Positions 8,070 through 15,953 of a DNA stretch of 64,000 bases are shown here, piece by piece. Position 1 is the stretch's first letter. Every line of letters starts with the position of its first letter. The notes under the pieces were generated by a model. It did no database searches. It worked only from the letters and a program-made list of their open reading frames with translations, and was not told where the DNA came from. The translations under genes were made by a program, and so were the position numbers. The stretch is from Bradyrhizobium diazoefficiens (lineage in GTDB: Bacteria; Pseudomonadota; Alphaproteobacteria; Rhizobiales; Xanthobacteraceae): NCBI RefSeq assembly GCF_018129965.1, contig NZ_JAFCKW010000012.1, positions 1 to 64,000 of the forward strand. Direction: 5' to 3'.

Positions 8070-8618
8070 TCAGTGCTCGAAGACGTTGCCGGCCTGAACC
8101 GAGCAACTCGTATTGCTCACATGGGCCTCCTTGATCTCGAGGCTGGCTCCATTGATCAACGAGCGCCCGCGCGCGATTGCCGTGCCGTTCTCCCGGCCGA
8201 GGACCACATTGGCGGTACATCCCGAGAAGTCCGCGTTGAACTCGATTTTGACGAGACGGACGCCGCCGGCAAACTGCGTCGTCACGATCAACGACCGGCC
8301 GCTGATCCGGGCCTGCTGACCTCCGGGCCCGTCCGCTCCGACACTGCTGGCCTCGCCTGTTTTCGGCCTGCGCTTGCCGCCGCCATAAACCGTCCGCCGC
8401 GCGAATACGCGCCCCTCCGTCGACACGTAGGCACTGAGTGTGTGCGCAAAACTCTTCGGCACGAACTCGCCCATGCCGCCCACGCGCTGCAGTCTCTCCT
8501 CGGTCCATCCAGCCGTCACCGATTTGCCGCGCAGTTGCGGCGCGGCGCTCTGCGCCAGTGCCGGAGACAGGCTTGCAACAAGCAGAAACGAACACCATCG
8601 CGCGCGCGCCAGGAACAT
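8070..8618 (-). CDS. Hypothetical exported protein
   Basis: 182 residues if started at the ATG at 8618, which has a good GGAGG six bases upstream; a longer in-frame start at 8669 has no such support. The N-terminus (FLARARWCSFLLVASLSPALAQ) is a signal peptide. The mature part is rich in Gly, Ser and Val with two cysteines near the C-terminus (GCTANVVLG and NTSCSVQAGN). I do not recognise a family. It lies 52 bp upstream of the other small secreted gene and on the same strand, so the two may be co-transcribed. Confidence 0.6.
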   Translation of the reverse strand: MFLARARWCSFLLVASLSPALAQSAAPQLRGKSVTAGWTEERLQRVGGMGEFVPKSFAHTLSAYVSTEGRVFARRTVYGGGKRRPKTGEASSVGADGPGGQQARISGRSLIVTTQFAGGVRLVKIEFNADFSGCTANVVLGRENGTAIARGRSLINGASLEIKEAHVSNTSCSVQAGNVFEH

Positions 8619-8856
8619 CACTGCCTCCAAGTATGACATCAAAAACAAATGGTCCGTGCGCATTCTCACAGAGATGCTGCCGCGGCAGCACGGCGAAATT
8701 GACGTCCACCCTCTGCAGCCTGCCGCGCGATCATCCGTGATCGTAAATTGTCGGTCAAGATCGGGAAGTGTGGCGCCGAGGATCGAGGCGGCGCGAAGTC
8801 AGTCCGCATCGTCGTTGCTGTCCCGGACCATCGTGCGCGAGGCGGGGGACGAGATG

Positions 8857-9390
8857 CTACTTCACCGGCCGCTTCTCGAGCTTCCTCGCCAGCGTGCGGC
8901 GGTGCATGCCGAGACGCCGCGCCGCTTCCGAGATGTTGAAATCGGTCTCGATCAGCGTCTGGTGGATACGCTCCCATTCCAGCGTCTTGATCGAGGTCGG
9001 CCGCGCGTCGAGCGCGACCTCGGCGTTGCCACCGGCCTTGTTGAAGGCGGCCTCGATGTCGTCGGTGTTCGAGGGTTTTGCCAGATAGTGGCAGGCCCCC
9101 AGCTTGATGGCCTCGACCGCGGTAGAGATGCTGGCAAAGCCCGTGAGCACCACGATCAGCATCTCGGGATCATGCGTGTGCAGGAGCTCCACACAGGCGA
9201 GGCCCGAGGCGCCGCCGAGCTTGAGGTCGACCACGGCATGACCGAAGGATCGTTCCTCCAGCACCTGCCGGACGTCCTCGATCGAGGCGGCGAGCACGAC
9301 CTCGTAGCCGCGGCGCTCGAACGAGCGCTTCAGTGTGCGCGCGAAACCTTCGTCGTCCTCGACGACGATGAGCGAGCGATCACGCGTCAA
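8857..9390 (-). CDS. regR: Response regulator RegR/ActR (RegA family)
   Basis: Redox response regulator of 177 residues. The receiver domain has the acidic pocket (VVEDD), the phospho-acceptor Asp55 in VVDLKLGG, the Thr of VVLTGFAS and the Lys of YLAKPSN. The C-terminus has a Fis-type helix-turn-helix (NISEAARRLGMHRRTLARKL), the signature of RegA/ActR/PrrA. I used the TTG at 9390 because GGAGG lies five bases upstream and it gives the family-like N-terminus MTRDRSLIVVEDD; a TTG at 9417 lacks such a site. The gene overlaps the end of regS by 11 nt, so the two are translationally coupled. Confidence 0.9.
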   Translation of the reverse strand: MTRDRSLIVVEDDEGFARTLKRSFERRGYEVVLAASIEDVRQVLEERSFGHAVVDLKLGGASGLACVELLHTHDPEMLIVVLTGFASISTAVEAIKLGACHYLAKPSNTDDIEAAFNKAGGNAEVALDARPTSIKTLEWERIHQTLIETDFNISEAARRLGMHRRTLARKLEKRPVK

Positions 9391-10783
9391 AGCGGCCTCC
9401 GATCGCGAGCGTTGCAAGCGGCAGCGTGAGGCGCACGGTGGCGCCGCGTTTGCGGTGGTTCTCGGCGGTCACGCTGCCGCCGAGCTTGCGCACGACGTTC
9501 ACGACCAGGAACAGGCCGAGCCCGCCGCCGGCGCGGCCCTTGCTCGACTGATAGGGCTTGCCGAGCTGCGTCAGCATTTCCGGGGCGAAGCCGGGGCCGC
9601 GATCGCTGATCGACAGCACCAGATTGTCGCCTTCGCGCTCGGCCAGGAATTCGACCCAGTCGCGCGACACCTCGTAGGCGTTGTCGAGCACGTTGAAGAT
9701 CACCTGCTTCAGCGCAATGTCCGAGACGATCGGAACATCCTCGCCGAACGTATTGACGAAATAGAGCGTGCGCGCCGAGCGCGCGTCGCGCCACTCCTCC
9801 ACCAGCGCCGTGACGAAAGCCGTCACCGTCGTCGGCGACGAGTCCTCGCCGCGCGCTTCGCCAGCCGAGACCAGAATGCCCGTGACGATCGATTTACAGC
9901 GCTGGAGCGAGGTCTCCATTTCGGTGAGGTCTTCGGCGAGTTCCTGGTCCGCGGCGAGATCGGGCATGCGGCGCCAGTCGCTGAGGATGACCGAGAGCGA
10001 GGCGAGCGGCGTGCCGAGCTCGTGCGCCGCGCCGGAGGCCAGCAGGCCCATGCGCACGATGTGGTCCTGCTCGGCGGCATGCTGGCGCAATGCGGCCAGA
10101 TGGGCATCGCGCTCGCGCAGGTTCCTGTTGATGCGGGTGACGAACACCACCAGCAGAACGGCATTGAGAACGAAGCCCATCAGCATGCCGGCGACGCCGA
10201 GCGTATAGGTCTCGCTCAGGGGGTTCGGGGGCAGGTCGAGCGGCCGGTAGGCCAGCGTCAGCCAGACAAAGCTCGCGCAGGTCAGCGCCACCAGCGACCA
10301 GGTCGAACGGGCATCGAGCAGCACCGCGCCCAGGGTCACCTGGAGCAGGAACAGCGAGGTGAAGGGATTGGTGGCGCCGCCGCTCAGGTAGAGCTGCGCG
10401 GTCAGTGCGGCGACGTCGAGCATCAGCGCGACCAGCAGCTCGTTGTTGGTGATCGCGGCGCGGTGACGCACCCAGACGAGGCTGGAAACGTTGAGCAGCA
10501 CCAGGGCGCCGATGACCGCGCCCATCCGCTCGAGGGGGAGGGGGATGCCGAGCCCGAAATGCACCGCGCCGATGGTCACGATCTGGCCGACCACCGCGGT
10601 CCAGCGCAACTGGATCAGCAGCGCCATGTTCTTGCGGTTGGTCTCGTCGTCGGTCGGCGCCGCACCGATCAGTTCGCTGCGCGCATCCGCCTGCGATTGC
10701 AGCGTGACGGCCAGTTCGCCACGCGCAAGCATCCGGGAAATCATCTTCCCGTCGTCAGGTCTGCTCGACGATCGTTCCAGCAT
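9380..10783 (-). CDS. regS: Sensor histidine kinase RegS/ActS (RegB family)
   Basis: Membrane redox-sensing kinase of 467 residues, partner of RegR. About six hydrophobic segments lie between residues 55 and 215. GGATNPF at residues 135-141 matches the GGXXNPF motif that binds ubiquinone in RegB proteins. The H-box is SGAAHELGTPLASL with His254, Cys296 (QRCKSIV) lies where RegB carries its redox cysteine, and the N/G boxes are NVLDNAYE and SDRGPGF...GGLGLFLV. The ATG at 10783 has AAGGA upstream. Its start lies inside the SURF1 gene end (29-nt overlap). Context with quinol oxidase suggests sensing of the quinone pool that this oxidase drains. Confidence 0.9.
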   Translation of the reverse strand: MLERSSSRPDDGKMISRMLARGELAVTLQSQADARSELIGAAPTDDETNRKNMALLIQLRWTAVVGQIVTIGAVHFGLGIPLPLERMGAVIGALVLLNVSSLVWVRHRAAITNNELLVALMLDVAALTAQLYLSGGATNPFTSLFLLQVTLGAVLLDARSTWSLVALTCASFVWLTLAYRPLDLPPNPLSETYTLGVAGMLMGFVLNAVLLVVFVTRINRNLRERDAHLAALRQHAAEQDHIVRMGLLASGAAHELGTPLASLSVILSDWRRMPDLAADQELAEDLTEMETSLQRCKSIVTGILVSAGEARGEDSSPTTVTAFVTALVEEWRDARSARTLYFVNTFGEDVPIVSDIALKQVIFNVLDNAYEVSRDWVEFLAEREGDNLVLSISDRGPGFAPEMLTQLGKPYQSSKGRAGGGLGLFLVVNVVRKLGGSVTAENHRKRGATVRLTLPLATLAIGGRFDA

Positions 10784-11603
10784 CTGATCCCGTCCTTTGC
10801 ACGGAGGCTTCCGAGCCGCCGTCTGGTTCGTGGACGATGCGCTGGCGGCGGAACACCCCGCCGCCGAATGTGACAAAAAGCTTGCCGGCGAGCATGAAGG
10901 CCAGGGCAAACCACGTCAGCGCGTAGATCAGGTGGTTATTGGGAAAGCGGACCACGGTCAATCCGCCGATTGGGCCGCCACCTGATTCTGATCCCGCATC
11001 GGCGTCGACGAAGAAGGGCGCGGCCTCGTGGAGGCCGCGGGCGGCCGCGATCGCGGCGACATCCCGCGAATACCAGCGGTTGTGCTCCGGCGCGTTATTG
11101 CGGAGGAACCCGCCCTTCGGCTCCGTCATGCGGAGCAGGCCGGTGATCTCGACCTGGCCGTCCGGATTCCCGTCCCGGCGTGTCGAGACGTCGCGCCGCT
11201 CTGACGGCACGAAGCCGCGGTTGATCAGGACCTGCGTGCCGTCGTCGCGTTGCAGCGGCGTCAGCACCCAATAGCCCGGGCCTTCCTCGGTGACGGCCTG
11301 GACCAGCGTCTCGCGGTCGTGCATGAAGCGGCCGGTGACGCTGACGTGACGGTATTCGTCGTTGGCGGTGGTGATAGCGGGCCAGGACCCGGGCGAAGGG
11401 ATCGGCTGGGCCGGGGCGTGAATACGCTGCTCGACGCGGTCGATCAGCGCCAGCTTCCAGGCACGGCGCTCGATCTGCCAGATTCCGAGCAAGACCAGAA
11501 CAACGAGGGTCGCGAGCGAGAGGACCGTCAGCCACAGGGCGGGACGCGCAGCCTTGCGGCGCGCGCCTTCAGCCTTGTCCGTCACGGTCCCCGATTCGCT
11601 CAC
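10755..11603 (-). CDS. SURF1 family cytochrome oxidase biogenesis protein
   Basis: Inner-membrane assembly factor for haem-copper oxidases, 282 residues. Two membrane segments flank a periplasmic domain: an N-terminal helix (LWLTVLSLATLVVLVLLGIW, followed by QIERRAWK) and a C-terminal helix in NHLIYALTWFALAFMLAGK. Family motifs include RPGYWVLTPL-like GPGYWVLTPL, INRGFVP and the final NNHLIYALTWF. The GTG at 11603 overlaps the cyoD stop in a GTGA arrangement, which fixes the start. Its place between the quinol oxidase genes and regS implies it helps assemble this bo-type enzyme. Confidence 0.88.
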   Translation of the reverse strand: MSESGTVTDKAEGARRKAARPALWLTVLSLATLVVLVLLGIWQIERRAWKLALIDRVEQRIHAPAQPIPSPGSWPAITTANDEYRHVSVTGRFMHDRETLVQAVTEEGPGYWVLTPLQRDDGTQVLINRGFVPSERRDVSTRRDGNPDGQVEITGLLRMTEPKGGFLRNNAPEHNRWYSRDVAAIAAARGLHEAAPFFVDADAGSESGGGPIGGLTVVRFPNNHLIYALTWFALAFMLAGKLFVTFGGGVFRRQRIVHEPDGGSEASVQRTGSDAGTIVEQT

Positions 11604-11980
11604 TTCATTCCCGTCATCTCGTGCATCGGCATCATGTTGCTGTTGAGGTGGCTCATCACCCACAGCGAACCGGACAGCGCGATCACCACCATGACGACGG
11701 TGAAGATCAGCGCCATCATGGTCCAGCCGTTCTCGGACTTGGTGTTCATGTGCAGGAAGTAGATCATGTGCACGACGATCTGCACGACCGCGAACGCCAT
11801 GATGACCAGAGCGGTGATCTGCTTGCTCGGCAGCGCGCCGCTCATCACCAGCCAGAACGGGATCGCGGTCAGCACGACCGAGAGCACGAAGCCGAGCATG
11901 TAGCTCGAGAACGTGCCGTGGGCGTGGTCGTCGCCGTGGTGATGATCGTCCGCGTGGGCGGCGTGGGTGTCGGTGATCAT
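11600..11980 (-). CDS. cyoD: Cytochrome o ubiquinol oxidase subunit IV CyoD
   Basis: Small membrane subunit of the bo3-type quinol oxidase, 126 residues, with a His/Asp-rich N-terminus (AAHADDHHHGDDHAHG) and three predicted transmembrane helices (SYMLGFVLSVVLTAIPFWLV, then ALVIMAFAVVQIVVHMIYFL, then IFTVVMVVIALSGSLWVM). The ATG at 11980 overlaps the cyoC stop as ATGA. It has no catalytic residues but stabilises the complex. Confidence 0.92.
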   Translation of the reverse strand: MITDTHAAHADDHHHGDDHAHGTFSSYMLGFVLSVVLTAIPFWLVMSGALPSKQITALVIMAFAVVQIVVHMIYFLHMNTKSENGWTMMALIFTVVMVVIALSGSLWVMSHLNSNMMPMHEMTGMK

Positions 11981-12606
11981 CGCAGAACTCCCAGGAGATA
12001 GACGAAGGTGAAGACGCCGATCCAGACCACGTCGAGGAAGTGCCAGAACATCGACAGGCACATCAGGCGGCGGCGGTTGGCCTCGATCAGGCCGAACTTC
12101 TGGACCTGCACCATCAACGTCACCAGCCAGATCAGGCCGCAGGAGACGTGGAGGCCGTGGGTGCCGACCAGGGTGAAGAAGGCGGACAGGAAGGCGCTGC
12201 GCTGGGGCGTCGCGCCTTCATGGATCATGTGGGCGAACTCGGAGAGCTCGATGCCGATGAAGGCGAGGCCGAACAGGCCGGTGATCGCCAGCCACAGCTG
12301 CGTCTGGCCGATCTTGTTCTGCTGCATCGTCAGCATGGCAAAGCCGTAGGTGATCGACGACAGCAGCAGCATCGTGGTGTTCACCGCAACCAGCGGCAGC
12401 TCGAACAGGTCCTTCGGCGCGGGGCCGGCGGCATAGTTGCCGCCGAGCACGCCGAAGGCGGCAAACAGCATCGCGAAGATGAGGCAGTCGCTCATCAGGT
12501 AGATCCAGAAGCCGAGCGAGGTGCTGAAGCCTTCCGGATGCGGATGTTCGTCGGCGACGTAGAAGACCGGCGCGCCGGTTTGCGAAGGATTGACGGCGAC
12601 AGTCAT
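11977..12606 (-). CDS. cyoC: Cytochrome o ubiquinol oxidase subunit III CyoC
   Basis: 209-residue haem-copper oxidase subunit III with five predicted membrane helices, including the STSLGFWIYLMSDCLIFAML opening, FIGIELSEFAHMIHEGATP, GTHGLHVSCGLIWLVTLM and the C-terminal CLSMFWHFLDVVWIGVFTFV. Length agrees with CyoC. Starts at the ATG at 12606 immediately after the cyoB stop (12607) and overlaps cyoD by 4 nt, so translation is coupled through the operon. Confidence 0.94.
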   Translation of the reverse strand: MTVAVNPSQTGAPVFYVADEHPHPEGFSTSLGFWIYLMSDCLIFAMLFAAFGVLGGNYAAGPAPKDLFELPLVAVNTTMLLLSSITYGFAMLTMQQNKIGQTQLWLAITGLFGLAFIGIELSEFAHMIHEGATPQRSAFLSAFFTLVGTHGLHVSCGLIWLVTLMVQVQKFGLIEANRRRLMCLSMFWHFLDVVWIGVFTFVYLLGVLR

Positions 12607-14604
12607 CTACTTGACTCCGGCGAGCAGTTTGGTGCGCGCGTTCTCGGTCCGGACGACGTCGTCGGCCGGAATATCGAAGTCGCGGTGATAGTTGAAGGTG
12701 TGACCGATACCGACGGCGAGCATCGCGATGAAGCTGCCGGCGGCAAGCCACCAGATGTACCAGATCAGGCCGAATCCCATCGCGGTGGCGAAGCCGGCGA
12801 GGATGACGCCGGTGCCGGTGTTGCTCGGCATGTGGATCGGCTTGAACCCGGTGAGCGGACGCTGGTAGCCGTGCCTCTTCATGTCCCACCACGCGTCATT
12901 GTCGTGAACGACGGGGGTGAAGGCGAAGTTGTAGTCCGGCGGCGGCGACGACGTCGCCCATTCCAGCGTACGCGCATCCCAGGGATCGCCTGTGACGTCC
13001 TTGAGCTGCTCGCGCTTGAGGAAGCTGACGGCGAACTGCATCAGCATGCTCATGATGCCGATGAGGACGAAGACGGCTCCGATCGCGGCGATGATGAACC
13101 AGATCTGCAGGCTCGGATCGTCGAACACGCGCAGACGGCGGGTCACGCCCATCAGGCCGAGGACATAGAGCGGCATGAAGGCGAGGTAGAAGCCGGAGAC
13201 CCAGAACCAGAACGACATCTTGCCCCAGAACTGATCGAGCTTGAAGCCGAATGCCTTCGGGAACCAGTAGTTGATGCCGGCGAATGCGCCGAACACCACG
13301 CCGCCGATGATCACGTTGTGGAAGTGCGCGATCAGGAACAGGCTGTTGTGCAGGACGAAGTCGGCCGGCGGTACCGCCAGCAGCACGCCGGTCATGCCCC
13401 CGACCACGAAAGTCAGCATGAAGGCGATCGTCCACATCATCGGAAGCTCAAAGCGAATGCGGCCGCGATACATCGTGAACAGCCAGTTGAACATCTTCGC
13501 GCCCGTCGGGATCGAGATGATCATCGTGGTGATACCGAAGAACGAGTTGACGCTGGCGCCCGAGCCCATCGTGAAGAAATGGTGCAGCCAGACCAGGTAC
13601 GACAGGATGGTGATGACCACCGTGGCGTAGACCATCGAGGTGTAGCCGAACAGCCGCTTGCCGGAGAAGGTCGAGGTCACTTCCGAGAAGATGCCGAACG
13701 CCGGGAGAACCAGGATGTAGACCTCGGGATGGCCCCAGATCCAGATCAGGTTCACGTACATCATCGGGCTGCCGCCGAAATCGTTCGTGAAGAAGTTCGT
13801 GCCGACGTAGCGGTCGAGCGAAAGCAGCGCGAGCACCACGGTCAGGACGGGGAAGGAAGCGACGATCAGGATGTTGGTGCAGAGCGAGGTCCAGGTGAAG
13901 ACCGGCATCTTCATCATGGTCATGCCGGGACACCGCAGCTTGACGATGGTGCAGATCAGGTTGATGCCCGACAGCGTCGTTCCGACGCCGGCGACCTGCA
14001 GCGCCCAGATGTAATAGTCGACACCGACATCGGGACTGTAGCCGATATTCGACAGCGGCGGATAGGCAAGCCAGCCGGTGCGGGCGAATTCGCCGATGAA
14101 CAGCGAAGCCATCACCAGTACGGCGCCGCCGACCGTCATCCAGAAGCTGAAATTGTTCAGGAACGGGAACGACACGTCGCGTGCGCCGATCTGGAGCGGC
14201 ACGACGTAGTTCATCAGGCCCGTGACCAGCGGCATCGCCACGAAGAAGATCATGATGACGCCGTGGGCGGTGAAGACCTGGTCGTAGTGGTGGGCGTTGA
14301 GATAACCTTCGGAGCCGTTGAACGCGAGCATCTGCTGGCCGCGCATCATCAGCGCATCGGCGAAGCCGCGCAGCAGCATCACGATGCCGAGGATCATGTA
14401 CATGATGCCGATGCGCTTGTGGTCGACGCTGGTGAACCACTCGCGCCACAGATAGCCCCAGAGGCGGAAATAGGTGAGGCCGGCGAGCAGCGTGGCGCCG
14501 CCGAGCGCGACCACGACGAAGGTGCCGACGACGATCGGCTCGTGCAGCGGCAGCGAGTCGATGCCGAGCCGGCCGAAGATGAGCTTGAGGAGATCAGGAG
14601 ACAT
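12607..14604 (-). CDS. cyoB: Cytochrome o ubiquinol oxidase subunit I CyoB
   Basis: Catalytic subunit of the bo3-type quinol oxidase, 665 residues and about 15 membrane helices. It oxidises ubiquinol and reduces oxygen to water while pumping protons. Key motifs are visible: HGVIMIFF around the first haem ligand, HPEVYILVLPAFG with the cross-linked His-Tyr pair of the Cu-B centre, HHFFTMG with two more Cu-B histidines, and LIAHFHNVIIGG with the haem ligands. The ATG at 14604 gives the standard N-terminus MSPDLLKLIFGRL. It follows cyoA by 11 nt. No haem O synthase gene (cyoE) accompanies the cluster, so that activity must be encoded elsewhere. Confidence 0.96.
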   Translation of the reverse strand: MSPDLLKLIFGRLGIDSLPLHEPIVVGTFVVVALGGATLLAGLTYFRLWGYLWREWFTSVDHKRIGIMYMILGIVMLLRGFADALMMRGQQMLAFNGSEGYLNAHHYDQVFTAHGVIMIFFVAMPLVTGLMNYVVPLQIGARDVSFPFLNNFSFWMTVGGAVLVMASLFIGEFARTGWLAYPPLSNIGYSPDVGVDYYIWALQVAGVGTTLSGINLICTIVKLRCPGMTMMKMPVFTWTSLCTNILIVASFPVLTVVLALLSLDRYVGTNFFTNDFGGSPMMYVNLIWIWGHPEVYILVLPAFGIFSEVTSTFSGKRLFGYTSMVYATVVITILSYLVWLHHFFTMGSGASVNSFFGITTMIISIPTGAKMFNWLFTMYRGRIRFELPMMWTIAFMLTFVVGGMTGVLLAVPPADFVLHNSLFLIAHFHNVIIGGVVFGAFAGINYWFPKAFGFKLDQFWGKMSFWFWVSGFYLAFMPLYVLGLMGVTRRLRVFDDPSLQIWFIIAAIGAVFVLIGIMSMLMQFAVSFLKREQLKDVTGDPWDARTLEWATSSPPPDYNFAFTPVVHDNDAWWDMKRHGYQRPLTGFKPIHMPSNTGTGVILAGFATAMGFGLIWYIWWLAAGSFIAMLAVGIGHTFNYHRDFDIPADDVVRTENARTKLLAGVK

Positions 14605-14615
14605 GTGAGTTCTCT

Positions 14616-15773
14616 TCAGGAGTCTGACTTCGGACGCTGTCCGAGGAAGAAGGAGGACTTGAGCGGCGTGAAGGCCGGCCGCTTCAGGCCGGCGCCGAGC
14701 AGCGGCGCGGTGTCGGTCGGAGCCTTGATCGACGCGGTGGTCTGGCCCTGCGGCGCATCCGGCGTGCAGGTTCCGGCGACGAACGACGGCTCCGGCCCGA
14801 ACGTGGTGCCGCGACGGGCATATTTGTCGTAGGCCAGCGGCAGGGTGTTGTTCAGCCCCTCGTGGCCGAGGCCGCCCTTGGCGTCGATCGCCATCATCTC
14901 GCTCTGGCACATCTTGCCGGTCTCGACGCACATGTTGAGGATCAGGCGATAGAGGTCAGGATCGATGGTGCCGTAGCGGCGCACCGGATCGTTCTGGCTG
15001 GGCTTTTCGAGCTGCAGATATTCGGCGCGGCCAAGTGAGCCGCCGGCGGATTTGGCGCTGGCGACCCAGGCGTCAAAACCCTTGTCGTCGAGGCCGTGGA
15101 AGTTGAACCGCATGCCGGAGAAGCCGGAGCCGCTGTAATTCGCCGAAAAGCCCTTGTAGGTGCCGGCGTGGTTGACGACGGCGTGCAGCTTGGTCTCCAT
15201 GCCCGGCATCGCGTAGATCTGGCCGGCCAGCGCGGGGATGTAGAACGAGTTCATCACCGAGGACGCCGTGATGCGGAAGTTGATCGGACGATCGACGGGA
15301 GCGGCCATCTCGTTGACGGTGGCGATGCCGTAGTCCGGATAAATAAAGAGCCACTTCCAGTCGAGCGCGACGACGTCGACCTCGAGTGGGGCCTTGGACT
15401 GGTCCACGGCGCGGTCGGCATGGATGCGGCCGAGCGTGCGATAGGGATCGAGCAGATGCGTGCCCATCCAGGTCAGCGCGCCCAGGCAGACGATGATCAG
15501 CAGCGGCGCCGACCAGATCACCAGCTCGAGCTTGGTCGAGTGATCCCATTCCGGCTCGTAGCGGGCCGCGGTGTTGGATTGGCGGTAACGCCAGGCGAAC
15601 AGCACCGTCAGCGCCATCACGGGGACGACGATCAGGAGCATCAGGACGGTGGAGATGATGACGAGGTCGCGCTGCTGGGCAGCGATGTCGCCGGCGGGTG
15701 CCAGCACGACGTAATTGCAGCCACTGAGCGCAACTGCCAGGGGTAGCAGCGCCAGGATCTTGAGACGGGACAC
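14616..15773 (-). CDS. cyoA: Cytochrome o ubiquinol oxidase subunit II CyoA
   Basis: Membrane-anchored lipoprotein subunit, 385 residues. The signal LLPLAVALSGC carries a lipobox; two helices follow (VLMLLIVVPVMALTVLFAW and ELVIWSAPLLIIVCLGALTW), then the periplasmic cupredoxin domain (ALDWKWLFIYPDYG; PVDRPINFRITASSVMNSF). No Cu-A ligand set is seen, as expected for a quinol rather than cytochrome c oxidase. I used GTG 15773 (N-terminus MSRLKILALLPLA), preceded by AAAGG; an ATG at 15812 adds 13 residues but lacks a ribosome site. First gene of the operon, facing the palindrome at 15839-15861. Confidence 0.92.
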   Translation of the reverse strand: MSRLKILALLPLAVALSGCNYVVLAPAGDIAAQQRDLVIISTVLMLLIVVPVMALTVLFAWRYRQSNTAARYEPEWDHSTKLELVIWSAPLLIIVCLGALTWMGTHLLDPYRTLGRIHADRAVDQSKAPLEVDVVALDWKWLFIYPDYGIATVNEMAAPVDRPINFRITASSVMNSFYIPALAGQIYAMPGMETKLHAVVNHAGTYKGFSANYSGSGFSGMRFNFHGLDDKGFDAWVASAKSAGGSLGRAEYLQLEKPSQNDPVRRYGTIDPDLYRLILNMCVETGKMCQSEMMAIDAKGGLGHEGLNNTLPLAYDKYARRGTTFGPEPSFVAGTCTPDAPQGQTTASIKAPTDTAPLLGAGLKRPAFTPLKSSFFLGQRPKSDS

Positions 15774-15838
15774 GGCCGAGCCTTTGAGAATGAGTTTCCT
15801 TTGCGAGGCCATGGGTTAGCTGCGACGCACCCATCCGG

Positions 15839-15861
15839 ACATTGGACAATTTGTCCAATGT
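15839..15861. promoter_or_regulatory. Perfect 23-bp palindrome between cyoA and MFS gene
   Basis: The 11-bp arm ACATTGGACAA (15839-15849) is followed by one T and its exact inverse complement (15851-15861). It sits about 66 bp upstream of the cyoA start and 93 bp upstream of the MFS start, in a divergent intergenic region with no gene. There is no T-run, so an operator for a dimeric regulator is much more likely than a terminator. The regulator is unknown. Confidence 0.75.
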
Positions 15862-15953
15862 TGCGGTGCGAAATGTTGGGCCAGACAGGCTCGGATTGCC
15901 TGGCGCCCCGCTGGGCGGTCGGCTTTGGTTTACAGGACGTTAAGGGCGCACGC

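Noticed and set aside
12040..14832. A 930-codon open frame on the plus strand antisense to cyoB/cyoC
   Set aside because: It lies opposite the unmistakable quinol oxidase genes, its translation is low-complexity with His/Asp/Glu/Arg bias typical of antisense frames in GC-rich DNA, and no family is recognisable.
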